DNA of 64,000 nt from Anisodus tanguticus (taxonomy: Eukaryota; Streptophyta; Magnoliopsida; Solanales; Solanaceae). The notes below the pieces were generated by a model. That model saw only the letters and a list, made by a program, of their open reading frames with translations. It was not told the origin of the DNA and made no database searches. The stretch covers positions 4,023,001-4,087,000 of the forward strand of contig CM067550.1 of assembly GCA_034509755.1 (NCBI GenBank), read 5' to 3'. Below are positions 43,376-55,447 of the stretch, one piece after another (positions within the stretch are counted from its first letter, which is position 1; each line of letters begins with the position of its first letter). The position numbers and the translations under genes are program-made.

Positions 43376-46300
43376 ATTTAAGACAAGATTGTATTGTAGT
43401 ACTATTAGTGTTCGAAAGATGTCGGTCAAAGGTTGTGTGACCAAATCTGGATATGGCTGTGATTTTCTACTTGAAGACAGTGATGATGATATTGTTGGAG
43501 TTCAACATGTTCATGGTGTCACTGCTCCCAAGAGTGGTGGGAACAAATGCTCACGAGAGCCTAAGGATGTCAACTGGGACAAGAGGAGAAGGCTGAAGAT
43601 GTGGTTCTATCTTGCAGCAGAAGGCGTATATCTGTCCCAGACAAAGAATCCAAAATTGGGATAAGTATTTTTCTTACTTGTCAAGAATAAAGATTAAATG
43701 ATGTCTGATTAAAAATGGATTAAAGTAAGGAGGAATATAAACTTACGCTTTAAAAATCAGAAGTTTAATCTCTTCTTCTTTCCTGTTTTAAGATTGGATT
43801 TTGTAAACGACTTAAAAAGATCCGTTCTTTTAAGTGTAGTGATTAAAAGTGTGTAAAGTATGTTCGCACATATGATGGAGAGAGATCCACTAACTGTGCG
43901 AAAACTGTTACCACTCTTAAGTAAGCGCCAAGAACTATTTGGGCACCAATCATAACAGAAGAAGTCTAAAAGCTAAAGACGTTGAGTCTGTCATACTATT
44001 TGGCAGAAGATCCTTCATAGGATGATATTTGACACTCAGTCATACAAAGCCTCCGGGCGACTGGAGTGGGCCAAAATTCCTTTGATATGATGATATTGGA
44101 CACTCAGTCATATAAAGCCTCCGAACGACTGGAGTGGGGCCAGAATTCATTTCATAGGAAAAGTAATGGACACCTAGTAAGGTGGGGCCAGAGTTTCCAG
44201 GTCTTAAATGATCTGAAGGCCTAAAGAAAGGCATAAAAGAAATTGGACACTCAGTCTGCCAAAGCAACTGGAGTGGGCCAGAGTATCTAGATCACATATG
44301 ATTCGGTTACGCCCTAACCACGGGCAAGAGGTTGTTCATGTGAAGCAACGCCACCTCTAAAGTAGAAGGGGTTGGAGAGGTTGTCCTCAATAGGACTTCA
44401 GGGAATGGGATCACTCTAAGATGAGGTGATACATGTCCCAAACTTGGTTTAAGGGACGCTGTTGGTCAAGCTAGTTTTAGACTAGTCCAACTGGTCTGTA
44501 ATAACTAAGAATGGTACAGTACGTCTGTAGCTAAATGAATGATATATTTGTAATCCGTGCATCTATGCCATCATAGATTAAGACACGGTAATTAGCAAGT
44601 CATTCAAAAGCTAACGATGTTGAGATTGTTGCCTTCTGTCGACATAAACCCTCAAAATGAATGTGAGGTAGACGAAGAGGCAAAATCACCTTTCCAAATT
44701 CCGTCAAGGGAATAGCGAAAGAAACACCGCTCCTCTAGAACTTAGTCACACCTACTTGGGTGATTTGAAGTTTATACAAAATAGAGGAGGAAGACAAGTA
44801 CGTTGTGATCTTTATTGATGATAGTACAACGTATGGAATCCTTTATTTGTTGAAAAGCAAAGATGAAGTTGTTGAAGCGGATAAGCGCTACAAAGCAGAA
44901 GTTGAAAATCAACTAAGCCTATGGATTGAGAAATTCGTAGTGATAGAGGGGGAGAATGTGAAGCATCGTTCATTAAACGACTGTTCATTTCTCACTTCAG
45001 TCCAACGGTGTTAGCCAAGCGCAAGGTCGTACGCCCAAATTATGTGGGGTGGCTTGGTAAAAGTTGTAATACTGAAACAGGTCAAGTTGTACCTAAGACT
45101 GTAGATTGCATATCCACTGGATCTGCAAATAACAGTAGTGTTGATCGCCTCTTGGTGTCAAAGAATGCTGAATTCTTTGAAGATAGCTTTCCTGAAAAAG
45201 GAAAAATGAGAAATTGCTCAAGGTTAACAAGAACCCGCGAGGGCCTGATTGTCCGGAACTAGACGTTCCATATCTACAGGACTCGAAAGTTGCTGGCTAT
45301 CCGGAACTTAATATTCCAGATCTGCAGAACTCAGGGATTCTAGATGTTGAACCGAGACGGAGCAAAGAAGGGGACAAAGACTTGTTCCAGTCCTTTTAGC
45401 GTGTATGGTTGAGAATGAACCATGGACAATTAACAAATAATTGTCATCTCCAAAAGCGATGCTTTGGAAGGAAGCTACAAAGAGAGAAATAGATTCCATC
45501 ATATAGAACCACACTTGCGTAATGGTTGATCTTCCTCCGGGAAAAGAACCTTTGGGTTGTGAAAATGAATACTCATCTGTGAGTACAAAATAGATGGATC
45601 TGCTGACGAGTATAAAGCCTCGGTTACTTGTACAAGTGCTCCCATGTGAGTAGCTTAACATCTAGGGCCATTGCAGTCTTGCGTGGCATGGATGTTGAAA
45701 CAACCTTCCCAACCGGAGAGTTGGAAGAAGAGAATCAGAGTTGGTTTGCTGGACTATTGAGCTTCTTCCTGAACTTTCATTTTGGTCCCTGAAATGTTTA
45801 CATTTTGGTCTTGAAAGTTTCAGATAAAACAGAAATAATGAATCTGACCACAGAAACATTGATTCTGAAGTTAGAAAGCCAACAGTTGGAAAACCAACAG
45901 TCTGAAAGTGAAAGTCATATTGAAACAAAGTCTCGATATGAAAGATATGGGTATCACAGATGACATCTTAGGAATTGGATTTCTAAGACATTTAACGGAC
46001 TGGTCGATAGTTGACAGTCTCGTTGAAGCCACCAATGGATATGAATCATTGAAATGATTGGAATCATGGTGCACCCATAGACAAGGAGCGATACGCTCAG
46101 GTCACGTGTAGTTCAATGTATTGTACACACTACAACCGACCTGGTATCGGCCTACAAAGCAGATCAGTTAAACTAAGGTTCATTGATGATTTCAATACAT
46201 GATCAATAGAAAGGCGTTAAGTCGGATATAACGATATCTGAATTATTCGCTCATTTACGGATTATAGTATTCTGGATGTCCAGCGGTTCTGGGAGAACAC

Positions 46301-47345
46301 AGTGATGCAAACTGGACATCAGATCTGAAGAACACCAAAGCCACCAATAAATGTGTATGGTAGGTCTTGGAAAATCCTCTAAGCAAACTTGCATCGGCTG
46401 ATTCATGATGAAATAAGAGTTTATCGCTTTATACAAAGCATGAAAGAAGTTGAGTAACTTAACGGCTCCTTAGAGGACGTCCCTTATTGGGAGAAACCCG
46501 TGCCTTCAGCAGTTCTACACTGTGGCTAGCCGGTCGGCTTCAGGAAGGACACGGATGACGGTGTCTGGACATATACGTCGGGATATGTCGGAGACATAAG
46601 ACCGTATGGCGAGTTGATCATCACGGGTGTCACATCCTTGGTTACTAACTAAGGGACTACCGGAGATCAAGTGTTCGCCTGTCTAGGGAATGGGCTTAAA
46701 ACCCAAACAATACGAACCTTTGCGGTGGAAACCCAACCATGCGATTGGAGATCCCAAGAATTTGGTTCAATGGGAAAACTAAGCGGCAAAAGGTTCGGTT
46801 GAGCGCTTCGGTGGAAGCAAGAAGCACTTCGGATGATGATTTATGTACGGAAACATGAATCCAAAGTTGTTCCGCGATAGACATTAAAGTGCTACTGCAT
46901 GGTGGGTAAAGGTTAAGCTTCCAAACCTTTAATGATCCTCAAACTGTTGAGGTTAAGGTTGGAGAAACTTTTAATGATTCCTAACACTTGTGAAGTGGGG
47001 TATAGCAGGATACCTTGTAGGAGATCACCTATTTAAGTGCGAGGATGGCCGCCTCAAATGAACGCACTTAAGAATCCAAGTGTGTCCATGGCCACAACGG
47101 ACAGAAACGTAAGAAGGAAAATGAATAAGAAGAGTTATTGTGTTGATATCATTGTCTTGGCTTACACTAAACACTGACGGTTCAAGACATCACGTTCACC
47201 GCGCAGTAAGTAAGTCCGATGGTATTCAACTAGGGAAGGTTCAAAGCGAAAGCTACCTCTCTTGATGCAATATCTTTTCGCTGAAAGATTCCTGAAATGT
47301 AGGCACCTTGTGTGTGCACCACAATCTCTCTTTCATAGAGGGGAT
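43376..47345 (+). pseudogene. Copia E pol remnant, heavily decayed
   Basis: An open piece at 43419-43664 (MSVKGCVTKSG...) is unassigned, probably a gag/protease relic. Near 44740-45000 the start of an integrase core is visible (HTYLGDLKF, then FIDDSTTYGILYLLKSKDE). Near 45050-45200 comes the integrase C-terminal segment (VPKTVDCIS, then FFEDSFPEKG). Near 45460-45560 a bit of the RT start (NHTC..VDLPPGKEPLG), and at about 46330-46680 scraps of RNase H can be read. The RT catalytic region is missing. Almost every stretch is frameshifted, so it cannot be functional. Confidence 0.75.
44030..44292 (+). repeat. Imperfect tandem repeats in Copia E interior, about 65-75 bp
   Basis: About four units beginning GACACTCAGTCATACAAAGC (44032, 44099), a diverged one at about 44170, and one at about 44246. 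Each includes CGACTGGAGTGGGCCAGA or a close variant. The block lies between the gag-like relic and the integrase. Confidence 0.75.
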
Positions 47346-48824
47346 TGTTGGAAATTTGCCTTTGGCGGGGAGATGCGTCCACCCATCTTTGATGAATTAA
47401 ACACTAGTGTTCCGCATGTTGGAGACATTGTCTCTTTACACATGCATGATCTACGAAGTGAGTAGATGACCGTAGGGCCAAGAATCGTTAAATTTCGTTG
47501 AGAAATGAAAGAGATATTGGTCCACGAAGTAAGGTGTTTAAGGCATGGAAATGTGGTGTGGGACAAATCTACCACATCGGTGGGAATAGGAAGAATTGCT
47601 CTCTATATATGTCTCAAATTGGTAAAGGGTTTGGGACTCCAAGGGGTATCCCATGTGTTTAAAAGAGGAAAGACCTAGGTGTGCTTGGGTTCAAGGCTAA
47701 GCCTACACGCGCGGCGCCCGCCCGTCCGGTCCGGTTCCGGGTTCCGGGTTCTCGGGTTCTCGGGTCACGGGTCGTGGGCTGTGGGGACTTTCTGATATTA
47801 TCTTTTTGGACCAGAGAACTCTGTCAGATGTACAGTTTGATCCCTGAAGTTTCATATGTACGAGTTTGGACACGAATTCTTTCATATGTACGAGTTTGGT
47901 CCCTGAAGTTTCAATATTTACAGTTTGGTCTCCAGAGTTTCTGGAAGGTGCCGGAAGGCAGAAAGCGTACCGTTGAGACTATTTTTTGAGGCATTAATCA
48001 GCCATTACTTGGCTGATTTACTCCTCTATTAACAGCCCATTAGTTGGGCAATTGAGCAACCTCCTTCATGACCTTATTCACCTCATTCATGGCATTAAAA
48101 CCTGCCATTACAGCCCTCCTTTAAGGGCCATTACAGCCTTGTTTGTGGCTGTTGGACAGCCCCTCCTCATGCTATATATTGAGCTTCATTTGGCTCAAAG
48201 CAGTAGCTAAAAACAGACGGGAATAACACAGAAAAATAGCACAAAAACAGACTGAAAAATCACGAAATCAGTGAGCAAAAACTGCTCGAAACAGTGGCTG
48301 AAAATCAGTCAAAAACAGTGACCAAACCCTCACGTATATGCAAGATATACACTATAGAGACACACTATATACACAGAGACAAAAGAGAAGAGTAAAGAGA
48401 AACTCTTCCTTCCTATTCCATATCTTCAGCAAGTCGAGTCATATTTGTTTTCTTCGCCAGGCTCAACCTATTGGCTTTGTAGCGTTGAGATTAAAATGTT
48501 GTTTTATCTTGGGAGACTATTGCCTGCTAACGTAAAAGCATATATACGGGGCAATCTTGTCTTAAGGACAGAGAGCAATCCCTCGACTCAACACACAACG
48601 TTGTAACCATTCAGATTTAGTTGTTTCTTGGTTTCAGGATATCAAGATTCAAGACACAACAAGCTTGCGGCAGCTCTCAACATTGGCCTTGCAAGGTTAT
48701 CAAGATTCAAGACACAACAAGCTTGCAGCAGTTTTGAAGATTGATCATTTATCTATCCTTTCGAACATTTGTAATAGTTACTTACTTCCCGTACTGCTTT
48801 ATAAAGTACATTAGAGTACCAACA
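47346..48824 (+). repeat. 3' LTR of Copia E
   Basis: 1479 bp, mate of 41966-43375. It has an expanded GC-rich tract at about 47715-47790 with repeated GTTCCGGGTT and TCTCGGGT units absent from the 5' copy. Confidence 0.88.
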
Positions 48825-49795
48825 AAACCGAACCGGTAAAATACAAAACTAGACCGAACCGACCGATAAGCACCCTACTAGCAAAGCCCAAAGAGAATGT
48901 GAATCTGTTGGTTTAGCTTTCATGGTTGATGCTTCAATTTCTGGACCAATTCGAAGTAACATGATCAGATTATATCTTGAAGTAAAATGTAATGCAAATT
49001 GAGTTAGATGTTTCACTAACTAAATAAGCAGGTCAGAGATATTTCATATGTAGTGATTGGAAGGTGGTATTCTGCATCTTTGTGGGTTGTTCATGTTGTC
49101 TCAGATATGCTCATGTTAATTTCAGACTCTGTTTAACTTCAATGGGTGAATATCTTGGTTGAGTTTGCAGTCATGAATTCATGACTCCTGTTAATGATGT
49201 TTTATTATTAATAGTTGCTCTTTTGAATGGTAATATCCGAATACTGTATCGGGATTTACCGAACTGAAGTTTAATTTACTTAACTGATCTGATTTTTTTT
49301 GGTTCGATATTTGATATCTACTTTTATTTACTGAATACCGAACACCCACCCTAGATAGCTGGTTCTTGTACCTAGTTTTAATGTGAATTGAAGTGAGTGA
49401 TTGAGAGATAACTGATATGGGCTCGTTTTGGTATGCAAGATGAGATAGCACAATTATGTATCAAATTTGAAGTTGGAACATCACATTGTTTCAGTTTGTG
49501 TGTTTACCTGGAAAGGACTATTGCTTGGCAAAAAGGAAATAATGGAAACAAAAACGGCATAGGGCCTCTGGTTTCTTAGTTAGGGGATGTAATAAACTTT
49601 TGTTCTGGTCAAGTATTTTACAATTGTATGACAGTAATGGTGTTTAGCATATATATTATGTTTCTGCAAATGATAGTTCATTAGCTTGTACTTCCTAGAG
49701 CTGTCATGTTTTTTTTTTTTTTTTTTTTTTGTTTTGTATGTACTTTATAGAATCCTTTTATAAAAATGTAATTATTTATCTTCTTTTTTTTGTAG
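48825..49795 (+). other. CACTA interior downstream of Copia E (part of TNP1 last intron)
   Basis: Right half of the split MITE (48825-48885), a similar short element end near 49214-49358 (ACCGAACACCCACCCTAG), a 22-base T-run at 49709-49730, then the intron acceptor TTTTTTTTGTAG at 49784-49795. No gene is seen in this stretch. Confidence 0.4.
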
Positions 49796-50049
49796 GGTGA
49801 ACGTGCTTAAACCAACAATACTAATATCGATATGGTTCACGTCATGCACAAGCTATCGGAGGAATACATGCTTTTTAAGTTACTTTTGAATAGAACTTGA
49901 TGACCTTGCTTATATGATGTTTTGGTTCTTTTTGTAATTAGCAAACCATACGTTTTAGGAATATTTAGTTTTGTAATCTAGTGCATTAGTTCTATGTATT
50001 AACCTTTGCAAATATTTATTAATTTATGTACATTCATGAAAAATTTAAA

Positions 50050-50490
50050 AGAAAATATGGATTGTATATCTAGCAACTACTAATAAGTTGTTGCTAAAGT
50101 TAAATGTGATGATGTTGCCAAAACATAATTTACCTCAATAATAGTTGTTGCTAAAAGCCTTCATAACAAATTGTTAACTTTTTCGCCCATTTTTTGCAAC
50201 TATTAATTTTGTTGGGAAAAAAATTAATTTTTTGCAATAATATTTTTTGTTGTTAAATATTTGCATAAACCACAACAGTGAAACTTTTACCAACAAAATC
50301 TAATTTTTGGCAATGACTTTTTTTGTTGCGAATGATATCTTTTGGCAACAATATTTTTTTTTGTTGCATAAGTTTTTCGCGACATTACTTATAGCAACAA
50401 CGTGCAACAACTTTTTTGTTGTTGCCTAAAGTATATTTGGCAACAACATTGAACATATTGCAACAACAAATTTTGTTGCAAATTCCCTAC
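50050..50490 (+). repeat. Right subterminal repeat block of the CACTA element
   Basis: Mirror of the left block: many GTTGTTGC and GCAACAAC units, for example at about 50090, 50150, 50400 and 50440, up to the terminus at 50502. Confidence 0.7.
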
Positions 50491-50502
50491 TTTCTTGTAG
50501 TG

Positions 50503-52189
50503 GATGTTTGTAATGGACGTAGCACGATAGAACCAAAATTGGGACCGAGATTTGAATGAAAATGCTGGCAGATACAATGATTAGAATATTGGAGCCTGAT
50601 GACAATTGAATGTACTATATGGGTTATTTGTTCCTATACCAAAGAAATTCAGATAGAAGGAAGAACGAACACAATCAAAATGGTACAAAAACTACTAACA
50701 CAGCATGTTATGCTTAACCTACGAAGAAAATATTAAGGAAAAAGAATTCAACAAAAGTTTACAGCAAGAACTGAGCGTCCATGCAACTTGAGTCTAAAAT
50801 AATAATTAAGCAATGGAGCACAAATATGTTAAAAGAATTGTTACGAAAAAACAAATAAGGGAGGTAATATCGAAAACCACGAGGAAGGTCAATGTTCCGA
50901 TGTAAACATTCATGGAAGTCTACAAAATTATCCCTAATTAATGTATTTTGCTAGACATAGAAGTGTTGCAAGAGAGCAAATCAAGTATTAAAATTTCTAC
51001 TGATAAAATGAATGAAAAGTACATAACTGTTTGCTTTTGTTTATTTTTTATTGAAAATTATGTGGCTAAACATCCCCTCCTAAAAATATACATCTCTTTT
51101 TGTTTATTTGGATCAATATGTTATTTTTAGTCTTAACCAAATACATACCAGAATGAATCGGGAAAGATAAAAGAGATAAATATGAGCATACCTCTTTGAA
51201 AATGAAAACTGGAAATATTTTGACTTCGTTGTCTATTAACGGCTTAGCAAACGTAATCAATAGGACACGACCTTTTAAACTCGGGCTCTGAGATGGTGGC
51301 TGTTTGTAAGATTTTTTAATAAATATTGTAATTAGTTTTTTAAAAGGACATTTAAGTAATTTAACTTTTAAGTTAGGAAGTTCATGCTTTTAAGTTTTAA
51401 TATAGTACTAATTTCTCGGCGCGTGTGCAAGTGTATGCCAAATTATATAATATATTATTTTGTAAAAAAATACAATATTATTAAATATGCTATTTTGTGC
51501 GTGAAGGACGATCAATGTAAGTATCGTTATCCTTGACCATTCAATACCATTTTATTTAGTTGATCTACATGTTCATTTCTTCTTGCAATGATAACCCTTT
51601 CTATTATGAACTTTGCAGAACTTGCGTTTTTTTGTTGTTATGAAAATATTTATTTTATTAAACATTCCTATCTTGCTATCACATTTGTGTTTGATAATCA
51701 TTTGTTCAGGCAAAAACGTGTATGCTAAGTTAGGTAATTCACGATTTTGTAAATAAATTTTAATATTATTAAAACAAAATTGAAATAATTAATTTTACAT
51801 GAAAGAATAAGGTTAAGTTTATTTGAAATGTGGTTCGGCGCATGGTAACTTGATTATCTAGGTCAATTTGATTGGATATCGCCTGAACCAAGTAAGACAA
51901 ATCATTAAAAGTTTTAATTAGATACATGTAAGTTTTTTCACTTATCTTAATATGAGGTACAAACAGATTATGAAACGTATCTCACCTAATACTTCATCTG
52001 TTTTAGTTGCTCTTAATCAAAACTTTCGTTGTTGACATTTACATCCCACTTGAAAGTGTAATACAATTTTTATCATGTGATTGAATACTTCCTTTTGTAG
52101 CTTTAAAAGGAACCCATATGTTAGAAATTAATTTATATTGTACTTCCACTTGTATGACATTGATTAAATAATTTTAAATTATTATTTTT
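50503..52189. other. AT-rich intergenic spacer
   Basis: No supported gene. At about 51300-51420 a stretch (TTTAAAAGGACATTTAAGTA, then GTTCATGCTTTTAA) recurs in diverged form at about 62370-62460. The rest is unassigned. Confidence 0.4.
51300..51420. repeat. Dispersed AT-rich repeat, copy 1
   Basis: It shares order and phrases with 62370-62460: T-rich start, ATTTAAGT, TTTTAAGTT or TTTTAATTT, then GTTCATGCTTTTAA. Family not identified. Confidence 0.45.
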
Positions 52190-52435
52190 CTGTTTCAATT
52201 TATGTGGCACCTTCCGAATTTTGAAAATCAAATTTGTTGATTTTGACCGTAAAGTCGTATATGAAATATTTAAGTTTTTAATTTTTTTTTACGTATTTAA
52301 AAATTACATAAAATGTACTATAAGTCACAATAATTAAAAATTAAAAATATTTTAATATCATACAAAAAGATCGCGGTCAAAGAAAAACTCGCCTGACTCT
52401 CAAATTTCGAAAGATATCACATAAAATTGAAACGG
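52190..52435. mobile_element. Stowaway-like MITE, degenerate
   Basis: The left end CTGTTTCAATTTATGTGGCA and the right end, whose reverse complement is CCGTTTCAATTTTATGTGAT, are the inverted termini of the plant Tc1/mariner-type MITEs that begin CTCCGTTTCAATTTATGTG. About 246 bp, no coding capacity. The outermost bases and TA duplication are not clear. Confidence 0.7.
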
Positions 52436-52796
52436 AATAACCATATACTGTAAATTTGAATAACTAATGTTTTGTCATTCTCAAAAGGTTGATTGAATGT
52501 ACTCTTTGACGTTGCAAGCTGACAAATATTTTGCAGCATAAAAAATAAAATACTGATACTTTTGTCAACAGATATATCATAGTATCCTCTGGAATTATTA
52601 CATTGCGACGGTCATTGTCGGAATATCTAGAGGTACTATTTATAAAACTAAATATTTTGTATTCATATGTGAATTATTATCCTTTATTGGAAGTATTTCA
52701 ACCCACGACGGAATTCTAGTTTTTTTGGGCCACTCCCTCTTTCTTTTCCTCCTAAATTTCATCTTCTATGACTGATAAAACCAAATTTCATCTTCC

Positions 52797-54479
52797 ATGA
52801 TTGACAAAACTAAATTTCATCCTGCACTTGCAGTCAACAACATTAAAATTTTTATCCCTGTGACTCTTGAGATGGAAAAGGGTCAATACTCCTCGTGGGC
52901 GGAACTCTTCAAAATCTATTGTCGTGTCTACAAAGTTATCGACCACATCATCCCTCCTAAATCGAAGTCTACAGACCCACCCTCGACTTCGACTTCTGAT
53001 GATGCACTTGGGTCTCGTTTGGATGCCGTTGTCCTCCAGTTGATATATGACACGATCTCTAATGATCTGTTGCACACGATCATTGAGATCGATGCCACTG
53101 CCCGCCAAACGTGGGAACATTTGGAAAGTATTTTTCACGACAACAAAACTCAACGTGCATTATACCTTGAAAATCAGTTCAAGGACGTTCATCAGGACGA
53201 TTTCTCAAAATTATCTGCATATTGTCAAGAACTCAAGATGTTTGCCGACCAACTCTCCAACGTTGGCGCACCAATCACTAATCAGCGATTGGTCATGCAA
53301 CTTATTGCAGACTTGAACAAATCCTATGACGGCGTTGCTACCATCCTTCAGCAATGCACGCCGTTACCACTGTTTTATGAGGCCCGTTCGAAGCTAATTT
53401 TTGAGAAAACTCGGAAAATCAAACGCAGCACCAATCAGGCCAGCATTTCCGACGCTGCCCTCACCACCACTATCGGGACCTTCGCCGACGGCAGGGCCTC
53501 TAATTCCGGCAGCTAGCACCGCCGGCCTGAGGACCCGCATAAGGCCGGGTCGACCCGCAACAACCACCGAGGGAGATAGTCCGGCAAAGGCCGCGGCAGA
53601 CAGAATTTTGGCAACAATGGCGGTGGCAAGAGACAGTCTCCGCCGGCAGGGAACATCCATCAGCGACCGTGGCAGTGGAAACAGCCTACCTGCCGTGGGC
53701 CGCACGGGCCCCACCATCATGGGCCTCTCCTCCTTGTCCGTATCCGACATCTTCGTGGACTCCACCTCCGACCCGACATGCCCAACCTAGCATACTTGGC
53801 GCACGTCCATAATAGGCCTACACAGCACAGGCTCCCCACCCTCGACTTATGCACCAACTGACATTGAGACAACTATGAACACAATGTCACTCAACGTCCA
53901 GACGAAAATTAGTAGATGGACACAGGCGCTACATCTCACATGACGGCATCACAAGGTACTCTCTCATCTTATTCTAATTTGAGTAATTTAAATCAGAATA
54001 TTATTGTTGGTAGTGTACAAGGCATTCATATTCGTGGTTTTGGTCATTCATCCTTATCCCCACCACATCCACCACTAATTTTTAAAAATGTTCTTCATGC
54101 CCCTAAACTCATTAAGAATCTAATCTATGTGAGATGTTGCACAACTGATAATAATGTTTCCCTTAACTTTGATCCTTTTGGTTTTTCTGTGAAGGATTTT
54201 ACGACAGGGAGACGAATAATGAGATGTGACAACACTAGAGATCTCTACCCTATTTCAAACGCCGTCAACAAACCAACCTCAGTTCCATCGACCTTTGCTG
54301 CTCTTTCATCTTCCTTATGGCATTCTAGATTAGGACATCCGGGAGATTCTGTTTTATGCTCCCTTAAGAACAATGATTTTATTCAATGCAACTGTATTTC
54401 TAAGACTCCTATATGTGAATCCTGGGTTTTGGGAAACATGTTTAATTATCATTTCATGCATCCACAAATTGTACTTTAA
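52797..54479 (+). pseudogene. Copia F gag-protease-pre-integrase remnant
   Basis: The gag frame 52797-53516 starts MIDKTKFHPALAVNNIKIFI and holds the UBN2-like region up to LPLFYEARSKLIFEK. It stops at 53516, after which the Gly/Arg-rich gag tail runs on in another frame to about 53900. The protease frame 53916-54479 begins MDTGATSHMTASQG with an intact D-T-G, includes FDPFGFSVKDF and reaches the pre-integrase LWHSRLGHPG and the C of PICES (a C-x2-C with the second C lost to W). It ends at a stop within that domain. Confidence 0.85.
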
Positions 54480-55447
54480 TATCTTTCGATATAATACATA
54501 GTGATTTGTAGACTTCCCCTGTTTTAAGTACGGCTGTCCATCGATATTATGTGTTGTTTTTGGACAATCATTCCAACTTCTCCTATGGACTTTTCTAATT
54601 GATAATAAATCTCAGGTCTACTCCATTTTTCCTCATTTAGTGCTTTCGTAAAAACATAATTTGAAAAGAGCATTAAATGTTTTCAATGGCAGGGAGTTCG
54701 ATAATAACCAATTCAAACAATTTTGCTCCAAAAACGGTCTTACCTTTTATTTTTCCTACCCTCACACCTCCTCCCAAAATGGTAAAGACGAACAGAAAAT
54801 CTGAAACATAAACAACCTAATTTGTGCCCTACTTGCCCACGCCTCAATTCCCCCTCAATTCTGGCATTACACACTCTCCATGGCCACCTATCTCCTAAAC
54901 ATAATCTCAAACAAGTCTCTAGCTCTATGGTCGCCCACTCAAGTCCTGTTTTGTAGGAACCCCTCCTACCAACACTTGCATATTTTTGGATGTCTCTGCT
55001 ATCCTCTCCATCTGACCATTCACAAACTCCAACCTCGGTCTTCTCCGTGCGTGTTTCTGGATTACCCCACCAATCATCGTGGTTACTCTTTCTATGACTT
55101 ATCAAGTCTTAAAATAATTATTTCACGCCATGTCTTATTTGACGAGTCTCAATTCCCTGTTGCCTCACTAAACTCGTCATCTCAGCATTCCTACGATTTC
55201 CTAAATGATGGCCTGAACCCCCTTCTAATTTATCATTTACATAATTCGACGTCCCAGTCCCCGGTACCCGAACCCGAACCCACCACGATTAGTTCGGGAC
55301 ACGCTGCCCACCCGATTCCGCCGACGGTGGCTCGGAATAGCCCGTCTCAGGGTGATTCCGCAGTCACCTCTTGGAAAACCGAGCCTCGGCCAGCCGATCC
55401 CGACACCCCTACCCTTCCTCCTCTTCCCGACAGTTCCGCGGCAACAT
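54480..55447 (+). pseudogene. Copia F integrase remnant
   Basis: The integrase core at 54480-54870 is shattered by frameshifts. The C-terminal part 54880-55449 is open, beginning MATYLLNIISNKSLALWSPT, with the block FGCLCYPLHLTIHKLQPRSS and a Pro/Ser/Thr-rich linker. It breaks off before the RT. Confidence 0.8.

Larger units (their letters stand above)
41966..48824 (+). mobile_element. Ty1/copia LTR retrotransposon E, complete, nested in the CACTA element
   Basis: LTRs of 1.4-1.5 kb at 41966-43375 and 47346-48824, both starting TGTTGGAAATTTGCC and ending TACCAACA. The purine tract ATAGAGGGGAT precedes the 3' LTR. The flanks AAATC and AAACC are a near-match 5-bp target duplication. The interior (43376-47345) is a badly decayed Copia pol, read on the plus strand. 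No convincing primer site follows the 5' LTR. The LTRs are much more alike than the decayed interior would suggest. Confidence 0.88.
40925..49810 (+). pseudogene. TNP1-like gene of the CACTA element, broken, with a 7.9-kb last intron
   Basis: Exons seen: 40925-41026, 41107-41606 (interrupted), 41768-41857 and 49796-49810 with stop TAA. All have GT-AG borders and keep frame. The first gives DINTGKEPNFQKLWELTHMK. The second contains AFVRIMGEKSGYCRGQGSG and a coiled-coil-like Glu/Arg-rich region (QEQLQAQRKEVEEERLKRES), matching the plant Transposase_24 / Ptta-En-Spm family of CACTA-associated proteins. A 136-bp insertion at 41344-41479 puts a stop (TAG at 41344) into exon 2. Copia E sits in the last intron. 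Upstream exons are not found, probably lost or displaced by Copia D. TNP1/TNPA-type proteins bind the subterminal repeats. Confidence 0.75.
36678..50502 (+). mobile_element. 13.8-kb CACTA (En/Spm) DNA transposon with nested insertions
   Basis: Left terminus CACTACAAGAAAGTA at 36678; right terminus TACTTTCTTGTAGTG ending at 50502, its exact reverse complement over 15 bases. GAT stands on both sides (36675-36677 and 50503-50505), the 3-bp target duplication of CACTA elements. Subterminal blocks (36690-37140 and 50050-50490) are filled with GGCAACAAC / GTTGTTGCC repeats in both orientations. The interior holds a TNP1-like gene whose last exon lies near the right end. Two Copia elements (D, E) and other repeats account for most of the length. 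A TNP2-type transposase is not seen, so it is non-autonomous now. Confidence 0.88.
52770..55447 (+). mobile_element. Ty1/copia element F, truncated at both ends
   Basis: Plus strand: gag, protease, pre-integrase, broken integrase, integrase C-terminus and linker. It lacks both LTRs, the primer site, RT and RNase H. Related to C, D and G, but more diverged in gag. A short duplicated phrase around the gag start (ATGACTGATAAAACC... and ATGATTGACAAAACT...) marks local rearrangement at the left edge. The right edge at about 55447 ends in an unrelated AT-rich repeat. Confidence 0.85.

Noticed and set aside
44030..44292. CRISPR-like array
   Set aside because: Units are long, diverged and contiguous, without regular unique spacers, and lie inside a plant retrotransposon.
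52788..53153. 121-codon ORF on the minus strand
   Set aside because: Antisense of the Copia F gag, whose plus-strand reading matches the family.
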